The position numbers and the translations under genes were made by a program. Under the pieces are notes generated by a model, which worked only from the letters and a program-made list of their open reading frames with translations, had not been told where the DNA came from and did no database searches. Positions 42,617 through 48,722 of a stretch of DNA of 48,722 nt are shown here, in pieces. The stretch's first letter is position 1; every line of letters starts with the position of its first letter. This DNA comes from JBAXXL01 sp038206725 (lineage in GTDB: Bacteria; Bacteroidota; Ignavibacteria; Kapaibacteriales; UBA2268). The DNA lies in the NCBI GenBank assembly GCA_038206725.1, contig JBBRAO010000026.1, forward strand, positions 1-48,722, given 5' to 3'.

Positions 42617-42648
42617 CAAAATTATAATATTTTGTCTGAATTACCAAA
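42617..42648 (-). promoter_or_regulatory. Promoter of the PTPS-family gene (copy B of a duplicated block)
   Basis: Minus-strand TTTG (42648-42645), 20 bp, TAATTTTG (42624-42617), with the same inverted repeat CAAAAT-N6-ATTTTG in the spacer as copy A. The leader is about 94 bases and ends in AAACATAAGGAAAATATT directly before the ATG. Confidence 0.7.
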
Positions 42649-42688
42649 TATACTATACGAAAAATGTTTAACAGAAGGTTATCATCCA

Positions 42689-42733
42689 CCCCGAATTTCA
42701 TTCGGGGCTATTCATTTTCAATCCCTTCGGGTT
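42689..42733. repeat. Double-hairpin repeat module, second copy
   Basis: CCCCGAA-TTTCA-TTCGGGG (42689-42707) followed by CTATTCATTTTC and the hairpin AATCCC-TTC-GGGTTT. It has the same layout as 38115-38157 with different stem bases. It lies just after the stop of the riboswitch-controlled gene (42745). Confidence 0.7.
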
Positions 42734-42744
42734 TTTTTATTGTA

Positions 42745-43359
42745 TTAATCATATAGTTCATTAAGAAGATTCCAAAAGTGTATATTAACTGCAGATTCGG
42801 CAGTATAATCACTTAACTTGTCCTCCGAAAGACTAAATGATGGATAAATTTCTGCCAGACGAGCGTTAATTAAAGTTTGTTTAGTTTCTGCAAATATCTC
42901 AAGTAATTCATTTTTTTTACTTTCAATTTCTTTTCTGTTTTTGATATACTCAATTTCGCCAATCCTTTTACTTTTAAATTTTACTTTCCAGTCACTTTTT
43001 ATTGAATTTAGTTTTAAGATGTTTTCATCTAACTCGAGTTCAATCGGATTAAGTTGCTTAGCCACTTTACGTAGGCATTCATCTAACTCTTTTAAATGTT
43101 GGTTAACGAACAAATAACCTTTGTATAATCCTTCAATCATCGGGTTAGCAGTCTCCAAACCATATTCTGAAATTTGGCCATCCCTTTCGAAATATCGTCG
43201 AAATCCCAAAGCCATATACAAAATGTGTATTGAGTGGAAACAAACATCAAACTCCGGATTAATAAGTCGTAAACTGAATTCACTTGGGTGCGCAAAAACT
43301 GTCTCGGCTTCCACTTCGACATTATTAACTATTTGCTTGATTTTATTGTAGTAATCCAT
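42745..43359 (-). CDS. Uncharacterised protein under SAM-I riboswitch control
   Basis: A 204-aa soluble protein that I do not recognise. It has no signal peptide or membrane segment. Residues 1-80 are mixed (FAHPSEFSLRLINPEFDVCFHS-type sequence, then an aromatic stretch LYMALGFRRYFERDG); residues about 80-165 are Lys/Glu-rich and likely helical or coiled-coil; the end reads SAVNIHFWNLLNELYD. It is directly downstream of a complete SAM-I riboswitch with terminator on the same strand, with 64 bases between terminator and ATG and no other ORF between, so its mRNA should be cut short when S-adenosylmethionine is high. That places it in methionine or SAM metabolism by regulation only. A double-hairpin repeat ends the unit. 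Confidence 0.72.
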   Translation of the reverse strand: MDYYNKIKQIVNNVEVEAETVFAHPSEFSLRLINPEFDVCFHSIHILYMALGFRRYFERDGQISEYGLETANPMIEGLYKGYLFVNQHLKELDECLRKVAKQLNPIELELDENILKLNSIKSDWKVKFKSKRIGEIEYIKNRKEIESKKNELLEIFAETKQTLINARLAEIYPSFSLSEDKLSDYTAESAVNIHFWNLLNELYD

Positions 43360-43423
43360 TATTGTATTCCAAAATATTTAAAATTATTTTTTGGAGTTTG
43401 TCTTTAAAGTTGTCGGGAACCCC

Positions 43424-43453
43424 AAAAAAAACCAACGATAAGTTTATCATTGG
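43424..43453 (-). terminator. Riboswitch-controlled intrinsic terminator
   Basis: On the minus strand CCAATGAT (43453-43446) pairs with ATCGTTGG (43439-43432), eight pairs with one T.G, followed by eight T (43431-43424). The loop and right arm contain CTTATC, which could instead pair with the 3' strand of riboswitch helix P1 (GATAAG), giving an antiterminator. Confidence 0.82.
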
Positions 43454-43480
43454 AGCTTAATAGAATACTACTCATTTTTA

Positions 43481-43580
43481 CTTATCTATCCTGATTGTAC
43501 AGGCTGGATTTAGTACCTTACTCTTGAAAGCAGGTTGCTACGTGGGTCACAGGGCCAGTCCCTATCACATTCTTGATAAA
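43481..43580 (-). ncRNA. SAM-I (S-box) riboswitch aptamer
   Basis: The minus strand carries the conserved SAM-I core in order: TTATCAAGAATG, AGGGACTGGCCC, GTAGCAACC, AAGGTACTAAATCCAGC and the closing AGATAAG. Helix P1 forms between TTTATC (43580-43575) and GATAAG (43486-43481). Length (100 nt) is typical. It binds S-adenosylmethionine and, with the terminator at 43424-43453, should stop transcription of the 204-aa gene when SAM is plentiful. It explains most of the 43360-43743 gap. Confidence 0.93.
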
Positions 43581-43743
43581 CTGTCTTAAATAAGAAGTTA
43601 TAGACGGAAAATACGAAAAATATTGTATTTCCCCCCTTTTTCCCTTCAAAATCCGTTTTCTATATATTATAGATATGATAATTGTTCAAAATTTCGTAAT
43701 TTTGCTGTTTCATATTTGAAAAAATCAGAAAAATATATAATAA

Positions 43744-45078
43744 ATGGATAAATCACAAGAACTGGAATTCCAATCAACCGGTAAATTACTATGGAAGTAT
43801 TTCTTACCATCGTTTATCGGATTGATGACACAAGCTCTATATAGCATCGTTGACCGTATTTTTATCGGCAATTATGTTGGAGTTGATGCGTTTTCCGGTG
43901 TAACATTAATATTCCCGATTATGATGATGATTATGGCTTTCGGTACGCTGACAGGGGTTGGTACGGGTGTTTTAGTCTCAATCAATATGGGACGTAAAGA
44001 CCCCGAAAATGCGGCAAAAATCCTCGGAACCGGTTTCACTGCTTCGATGATTGTCGGTACTATTGTTATGATAGTCGGATTTATAATCAAAGACCCTTTA
44101 TTAAGATCACTACATCCGCAACCGGCTACATTGAAATACGCTAACGACTATCTAAATATCATTTTAATAGGTGTTCTGTTTCAAACAACGGGTTGGGGTT
44201 TGAACAACGTAATCCGTGCACAGGGCTATGTCAAAACCGCTATGTATTCGATGATTATTAGCGGAATAACGAACGTTATTTTGGCGGGGTTATTCGTTGT
44301 TGTATTTGGCTGGGGCGTAAAAGGCGCGGCTTTTGCAACATTGATCTCTATGTTCATATTAGCTCTATGGGTATTAATTCAGCTAACAAGAAAGACTACT
44401 TATGTAAGGCTTAGTTTTAAAAACTTAGGGCTGAAAATCCCGCTACTTAAAGAAATTTTTGGTATTGGCTTGGCGGCTTTCTCGATAAATATAGCCAATG
44501 CGGCCGTTCAGTTGATATTGAACGGTCAGTTAATCAAATATGGTGGTGACAAAGCGGTTGCGGCGATGGGAGTTATTTCGGCGGTCTCATCACTATCGTT
44601 TATGACCATTTTCGCAGTAAATATGGCGGGACAACCGATAATAGGATATAATTATGGAGCTAGAAAGTTTGACAGAGTTAAATCAACATTCATAATATCA
44701 ATTATTTGGGCGACAGTAATCGCTTTTATGGGATTTTGCGCCAGTATGTTTTTCCCGCATCTTCTGGTACAAGCATTTAACCACAACGATACGGCATTGC
44801 TGAATCTTGGCGTTACGGGTTTGAGAATATGCTTTATCGTGTATCCTTTGGTCGGGATTCAGATTATCGCTTCGAACTACTTCCAATCAACCGGAAAAGC
44901 TAAAGTTGCCGCGTTCCTTTCACTTTTGCGTCAAGTCCTGATATTGATACCATTGATCCTAATTCTACCGAGATTTTTCGGATTATTGGGAATTTGGTAT
45001 TCTTGGCCCATAGCGGATTTTTTGTCTGCGGTGATAACATTTTATTTCGTTCGGAAAGAATGGCGCAAGTTATATTAA
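43744..45078 (+). CDS. MATE-family efflux transporter
   Basis: A 444-aa inner-membrane protein with about twelve predicted transmembrane segments in two similar halves. Typical MATE features are the opening FLPSFIGLMTQALYSIVDRIFIGNYVG, GTLTGVGTGVLVSINMGRKD after helix 2, and GQPIIGYNYGARKFDRVK in the second half. MATE proteins export cationic drugs or metabolites in exchange for Na+ or H+; the substrate is not predictable. TAATTTTG (43696-43703) is a -7-like element upstream. It is divergent from the riboswitch unit and precedes ahcY by 79 bases. Confidence 0.9.
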   Translation: MDKSQELEFQSTGKLLWKYFLPSFIGLMTQALYSIVDRIFIGNYVGVDAFSGVTLIFPIMMMIMAFGTLTGVGTGVLVSINMGRKDPENAAKILGTGFTASMIVGTIVMIVGFIIKDPLLRSLHPQPATLKYANDYLNIILIGVLFQTTGWGLNNVIRAQGYVKTAMYSMIISGITNVILAGLFVVVFGWGVKGAAFATLISMFILALWVLIQLTRKTTYVRLSFKNLGLKIPLLKEIFGIGLAAFSINIANAAVQLILNGQLIKYGGDKAVAAMGVISAVSSLSFMTIFAVNMAGQPIIGYNYGARKFDRVKSTFIISIIWATVIAFMGFCASMFFPHLLVQAFNHNDTALLNLGVTGLRICFIVYPLVGIQIIASNYFQSTGKAKVAAFLSLLRQVLILIPLILILPRFFGLLGIWYSWPIADFLSAVITFYFVRKEWRKLY

Positions 45079-45157
45079 AATAAGAAACAGATAATTCGTC
45101 AAAATAAACTTATATATACAAAAAAATTAATTAGATTATTATAAAATAGAGGAAACG

Positions 45158-46471
45158 ATGTCAACAATACCAAAAAAACAAGCTATCGGTTTATTTTCCG
45201 AAGTAGAAGGTAAATACTGTGTTCGTGATATTAATTTGGCTGAAGAAGGCCGTCTGCTGATAGATTGGGCGGAATCAAGAATGCCTGTTATGATGTATCT
45301 TAGAGAACAATACGCAAAAACGCAACCTTTCAAAGGTTACAAAATTGCGGGTTGTTTGCACGTAACAAAAGAAACAGCGGTTTTAATCCGCACTTTAAAA
45401 GCGGCAGGTGCCGAAGTATATTGGTCGGGCTGTAATCCATTATCAACAAACGACGCTGTCGCGGCGGCTTTGGCTGATGAAGGTATCGGGATTTATTCTT
45501 GGCACGGTAACCACGAAGATTTCTACTGGTGTATCGAAAGAACAATTGATCCAAAACCACATCTTACATTAGACGATGGTTGCGATTTGATAGACACGGT
45601 ACACGAAAAATACAAAGATATGGCAAAGAACTATGTAGTTGGTGGAACTGAAGAAACTACAACCGGCGTTCATCGCTTACGTTCACGCGCGGCAGATGGA
45701 CATTTGTATTATCCTGTTTTCGCTGTTAACGATGCTGAAACAAAATGGGATTTCGACAATGTTTACGGTACAGGTCAATCAACATTGGATGGTTTAATCA
45801 GAGCAACCAGTGTGTTAATCGCCGGTAAAAACTTCGTAGTCGCCGGTCACGGTCATTGCGGAAGCGGCGTTGCTATGCGTGCTAAAGGTATGGGTGCAAA
45901 CACTATCGTAACAGAAGTAAAATCCACATCGGCGCTGAAAGGCTGGTTGAACGGTCACGAAGTAATGACTATGGACGAGGCCGCAAAAGTAGGCGATATT
46001 TTCGTTACCGCTACCGGTGTAAAGGACGTTATGCGCAAAAGACATTACGAATCAATGAAAGATGGCGCGATTATCTGCAATACAGGCCACTACGATTGCG
46101 AAATCAACATTCCTGAATTGGAGGCATTATCGGTGTCAAAACGCACAATCAGACCAAATTGCGAAGAATACGTAATGAAAGACGGCAGAAAGCTATACTT
46201 GTTGGCTCAAGGCAGATTGATTAACTTAGCCGCCGCAGAAGGTCATCCATCGGAAGTTATGGATATGAGCTTCGCTAACCAATTTATGGCGCATTTGAGA
46301 TTAGCTCAAGCACACACAGCGGGCGAAAAATTACCGGTTGAGGTAATGGACGTTCCACCGGAACAAGATTTGATGGTAGGCGATATGAAATTGAAAGCTA
46401 TGGGCTTGAAATTGGACGCTTTAACACCTGAACAAATCGTTTATATGAACGATTACACAGCAGGAACATAA
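45158..46471 (+). CDS. ahcY: Adenosylhomocysteinase (S-adenosylhomocysteine hydrolase)
   Basis: A 437-aa NAD-dependent enzyme that splits S-adenosylhomocysteine to adenosine and homocysteine, completing the activated-methyl cycle. Landmarks are GCLHVTKETAVL, SGCNPLSTND, EETTTGVHRL, AVNDAETKWDFDN with the active-site Lys and Asp, YGTGQSTLDG, the NAD loop GHGHCGSG and CNTGHYDCEI. The C-terminus stops at DYTAGT and lacks the KPDHYRY-type tail that closes the NAD site of the neighbouring subunit in mammalian and many bacterial enzymes; archaeal and Thermotoga enzymes are similarly short. AGAGGAA lies just upstream of the ATG. A palindromic repeat and a terminator follow. Confidence 0.95.
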   Translation: MSTIPKKQAIGLFSEVEGKYCVRDINLAEEGRLLIDWAESRMPVMMYLREQYAKTQPFKGYKIAGCLHVTKETAVLIRTLKAAGAEVYWSGCNPLSTNDAVAAALADEGIGIYSWHGNHEDFYWCIERTIDPKPHLTLDDGCDLIDTVHEKYKDMAKNYVVGGTEETTTGVHRLRSRAADGHLYYPVFAVNDAETKWDFDNVYGTGQSTLDGLIRATSVLIAGKNFVVAGHGHCGSGVAMRAKGMGANTIVTEVKSTSALKGWLNGHEVMTMDEAAKVGDIFVTATGVKDVMRKRHYESMKDGAIICNTGHYDCEINIPELEALSVSKRTIRPNCEEYVMKDGRKLYLLAQGRLINLAAAEGHPSEVMDMSFANQFMAHLRLAQAHTAGEKLPVEVMDVPPEQDLMVGDMKLKAMGLKLDALTPEQIVYMNDYTAGT

Positions 46472-46477
46472 GAATTC

Positions 46478-46510
46478 ACTCATACGATGACTTGAAGTCA
46501 TCGTATGAGT
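46478..46510. repeat. 33-nt palindromic repeat, copy 5
   Basis: ACTCATACGATGACTT, centre G, AAGTCATCGTATGAGT. The pair C-G of copy 3 has become A-T on both arms, so pairing is fully kept. It lies seven bases after the ahcY stop. Confidence 0.87.
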
Positions 46511-46524
46511 TGCAAGATTTACAA

Positions 46525-46564
46525 GACGGACTTCGCTTTAGTTAGCGGAGTCCGTCTTTTTTTT
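46525..46564 (+). terminator. Rho-independent terminator of ahcY
   Basis: GACGGACTTCGCT (46525-46537) pairs with AGCGGAGTCCGTC (46544-46556) over 13 bp with one T.G pair, followed by eight T. Confidence 0.9.
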
Positions 46565-46611
46565 AACAGCGAGATTTAAACAAAATAGGGTAATTAAAAT
46601 TACTTTTCTTA

Positions 46612-46644
46612 TTTTTGTACTGTAATTAATAATAAGTACAAAAA
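46612..46644. promoter_or_regulatory. Inverted repeat abutting the methyltransferase start codon
   Basis: TTTTTGTACT (46612-46621) and AGTACAAAAA (46635-46644) are perfect 10-bp inverted copies separated by 13 bases, ending at the base before ATG 46645. The left arm overlaps a -7-like TATTTTTG (46610-46617). It could be an operator or an mRNA hairpin hiding the start. Confidence 0.6.
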
Positions 46645-48722
46645 ATGAAATATCAAAACATAAGAGAAGAAGAACTTAAAAACAAAGTAGCACAAGACTA
46701 CTTTTGGATATACGACTGCTCCAAAATAATCGGTAACGTTGACTTTAGTGTTTGTATGCACCAAAGCCAAAAAGAATTATTTGAACAAGAATCACTATTG
46801 TGGGCAGAAGCAAAAAAAGGAAATTCTGATATTTATAAGTCTATTGTTCAACTTATATTGACAATTGGAAAGGCAAGAACATTTGACAAGTTTCTACCTC
46901 CAGCAATGTTAGGTGCATTTGACGGAGAAAAAATTGCTTTCATTCCATACAATGACATTCACGAAGTTTTTTATATAAATGACTTTAATTGGAACGTAAC
47001 ACCTTCAAACCACGAAACAAAGGAATTTAAACTCATTCACGAGAAGGTTAAGGCAGATATTGACAATAAAGCCTTACTGTTCAATTTTATCAATGACGAC
47101 AGAGAGCTAAAGAAATTTATCAAAAAGAACTTTATTGTTGAAAAATTCGGATTGACAAAGACCAGGATTGACAAAAACAATTTTATGGTCATTTACAATA
47201 AGTGGTTGCAGAATGTAAAGTCAACAATTGCGGTGAATTGGGAAGTCGCAAAAAAGAGCGGAATTATTGATGGTGACTTCTATCTTGCCGACCTTCTTTC
47301 TCACGAAAACAATACATTAAAAGAAAAACTCTACGTGTTACTTAAATACGACCATTATGAGCTTGACCGAAAACTAAGTGAATCGGGTTTGTTTAGCCAT
47401 AGTGAAACATCATTTACCGACAAACAAGTTGCTCATACACAGTTTTGGAATAAATATGACCGACCTCCCAAAGAAGAATATTGGGATTACATAGTAGAGC
47501 GTAGAGACTTGCTTGTTCCACAAGACGTAAGGGAACGCAAAGGCAGTTTTTTCACTCCGCAAATTTGGGTTGAACTTTCTCAAAAGTATCTAACAGATGT
47601 ATTGGGCGAAGACTGGCAAGACGAATATTATATTTGGGACTGTGCCGCAGGCACAGGTAATCTTTTTACTGGACTAACAAACAAATACAACATTTGGGCT
47701 TCGACCTTGGACAATCAAGATGTTGAAGTAATGCACGACCGTATAAAAAATGGAGCAAATTTATTAGACGACCATGTTTTTCGGTTTGACTTTCTGAATG
47801 ATGATTTTACAAAATTACCAAGACCATTACAGGAAATTATCAGCGACCCTGAAAAACGAAAAAAATTAGTTCTGTTTATTAATCCGCCCTATGCGGAAAC
47901 AATGAGTCACGGAACGAAAAGTAAAGAAGGGTTAAACATTTCAATGGTTAATCAAAAGTATATTTCAAAAATGGGTAAAGCAGCTAATAGAGAGTTGTAT
48001 GCCCAATTTTTAACCCGAATTTATTCTGAAATTGCCGACTGTAAAATTGCCGAATTTTCTAAACTGAAAACTTTACAATCTCCAAATTTTGTTGAATTCA
48101 GAAAATTCTTTTTGGCTGACCTAATCAAATGCTTCATTGTTCCAGCTTATACCTTCGATAATGTTAAGGGAAATTTTCCTATCGGTTTTAAAATTTGGGA
48201 CACTTCAAAAAAAGAATTGTTTACAGAAATTAATGCTGATATATTCACGGAAGAAGGAAAAGAAGGAATCAAGAAAATATTTTGTTACGATAACTACAAA
48301 AGCATAAACGATTGGCTAATAACAACTAGAAATCAGCCGAATGAGAAAAAGATTGGTTTTATAGCTTGCTTAGGAAATGACTTTCAGCAGAATAATGTTG
48401 TTCACATTATGAATGACAAAAGTCAAATGGCTTCACCTCGTGGTTCTTGGGTTACTGATAAAAATTTAATAGAAGTTGGTGTTTATTTTGCAGTCAGAAA
48501 ATGTATTGACCAATCTTGGTTAAATGACCGTGACCAATTCTTATTTCCGAATACTAATTGGAAAAATGACAATGAATTTCAAAATGACTGTTTGACTTTT
48601 ACGCTATTCAATACTCATATAAAAACACAATTTGGAACAAATAACTGGATTCCATTTACAGAAGAAGAAGTAAATTCCAGAGAGAAATTTGAAAGCAATT
48701 TTATGAGTAAGTTCATAAATGG
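46645..48722 (+). CDS. Large DNA methyltransferase, Eco57I/type IIG-like (3' partial)
   Basis: The frame is open from ATG 46645 to the window end, giving at least 692 residues. The first ~290 residues are helical with no motif recognised. ERKGSFFTPQIWVELSQKY leads into the N6-adenine methyltransferase core: motif I DCAAGTGNLF (about residue 333) and motif IV NPPY (about 414), in the order typical of gamma-class or type IIG enzymes. A target-recognition region would follow beyond the NPPY domain; the C-terminus and any linked nuclease are outside the window. It may be a restriction-modification enzyme or an orphan or defence methyltransferase. No ribosome binding site is clear; the start lies beside an inverted repeat. 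Confidence 0.82.
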   Translation, partial: MKYQNIREEELKNKVAQDYFWIYDCSKIIGNVDFSVCMHQSQKELFEQESLLWAEAKKGNSDIYKSIVQLILTIGKARTFDKFLPPAMLGAFDGEKIAFIPYNDIHEVFYINDFNWNVTPSNHETKEFKLIHEKVKADIDNKALLFNFINDDRELKKFIKKNFIVEKFGLTKTRIDKNNFMVIYNKWLQNVKSTIAVNWEVAKKSGIIDGDFYLADLLSHENNTLKEKLYVLLKYDHYELDRKLSESGLFSHSETSFTDKQVAHTQFWNKYDRPPKEEYWDYIVERRDLLVPQDVRERKGSFFTPQIWVELSQKYLTDVLGEDWQDEYYIWDCAAGTGNLFTGLTNKYNIWASTLDNQDVEVMHDRIKNGANLLDDHVFRFDFLNDDFTKLPRPLQEIISDPEKRKKLVLFINPPYAETMSHGTKSKEGLNISMVNQKYISKMGKAANRELYAQFLTRIYSEIADCKIAEFSKLKTLQSPNFVEFRKFFLADLIKCFIVPAYTFDNVKGNFPIGFKIWDTSKKELFTEINADIFTEEGKEGIKKIFCYDNYKSINDWLITTRNQPNEKKIGFIACLGNDFQQNNVVHIMNDKSQMASPRGSWVTDKNLIEVGVYFAVRKCIDQSWLNDRDQFLFPNTNWKNDNEFQNDCLTFTLFNTHIKTQFGTNNWIPFTEEEVNSREKFESNFMSKFIN

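Overview
The window looks like chromosome from a low-GC, Gram-negative member of the Bacteroidota/Chlorobiota (FCB) group, possibly near Kapabacteria or Ignavibacteria. The evidence is: three genes ending in type IX secretion system (T9SS) C-terminal sorting domains, Bacteroidetes-style promoters (TTTG about 20 bp before TAnnTTTG), weak ribosome binding sites, a meso-DAP-type MurE, a TamB-like envelope protein and several signal-peptide beta-barrel proteins. Lineage is inferred; no rRNA or tRNA gene was seen.

Layout. 1-3.2 kb: tail of a T9SS cargo gene, a secreted TPR protein, and rlmD. 3.2-7.6 kb: a forward run of acetyl-CoA hydrolase/transferase, a sugar-nucleotidyltransferase fused to a degenerate phosphomannomutase, and a PTS EIIA protein. 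7.6-13.5 kb: a repeat-rich accessory region with a small TIR element, five kinds of palindromic repeat, a frameshifted VWA/FGE-sulfatase surface protein, a broken ORF6N gene and a large choice-of-anchor T9SS protein. 13.5-26.4 kb: housekeeping and stress genes (kbl, yebC, dinB, murE, a hybrid sensor kinase, class I aldolase, blc lipocalin, a beta-helix lipoprotein, an isochorismatase-family hydrolase). 26.5-34 kb: rex, then tamB, a tRNA-dihydrouridine synthase and a ManC-like protein in one run. 34-37.7 kb: secreted beta-helix protein, beta-barrel protein, secreted C1 peptidase. 37.8-43.6 kb: an orphan antitoxin-like gene, a four-gene reverse operon (DUF2141, NTF2-like, SDR, CrtI-like oxidoreductase), an atypical PTPS/QueD homologue, and an unknown gene behind a SAM-I riboswitch. 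43.7-48.7 kb: MATE exporter, ahcY, and the start of a large DNA methyltransferase that runs off the window.

Most notable. (1) A complete SAM-I riboswitch with its own terminator and a possible antiterminator on the minus strand at 43424-43580 lies directly before an uncharacterised 204-aa gene. (2) The same promoter block and leader end occur upstream of both the four-gene redox operon and the atypical PTPS gene, suggesting a small co-regulated pterin/redox set. (3) Several families of palindromic repeats occur between genes, some with paired base changes that keep the hairpin intact; one copy has replaced the 3' end of an ORF6N gene that also carries an internal stop codon.
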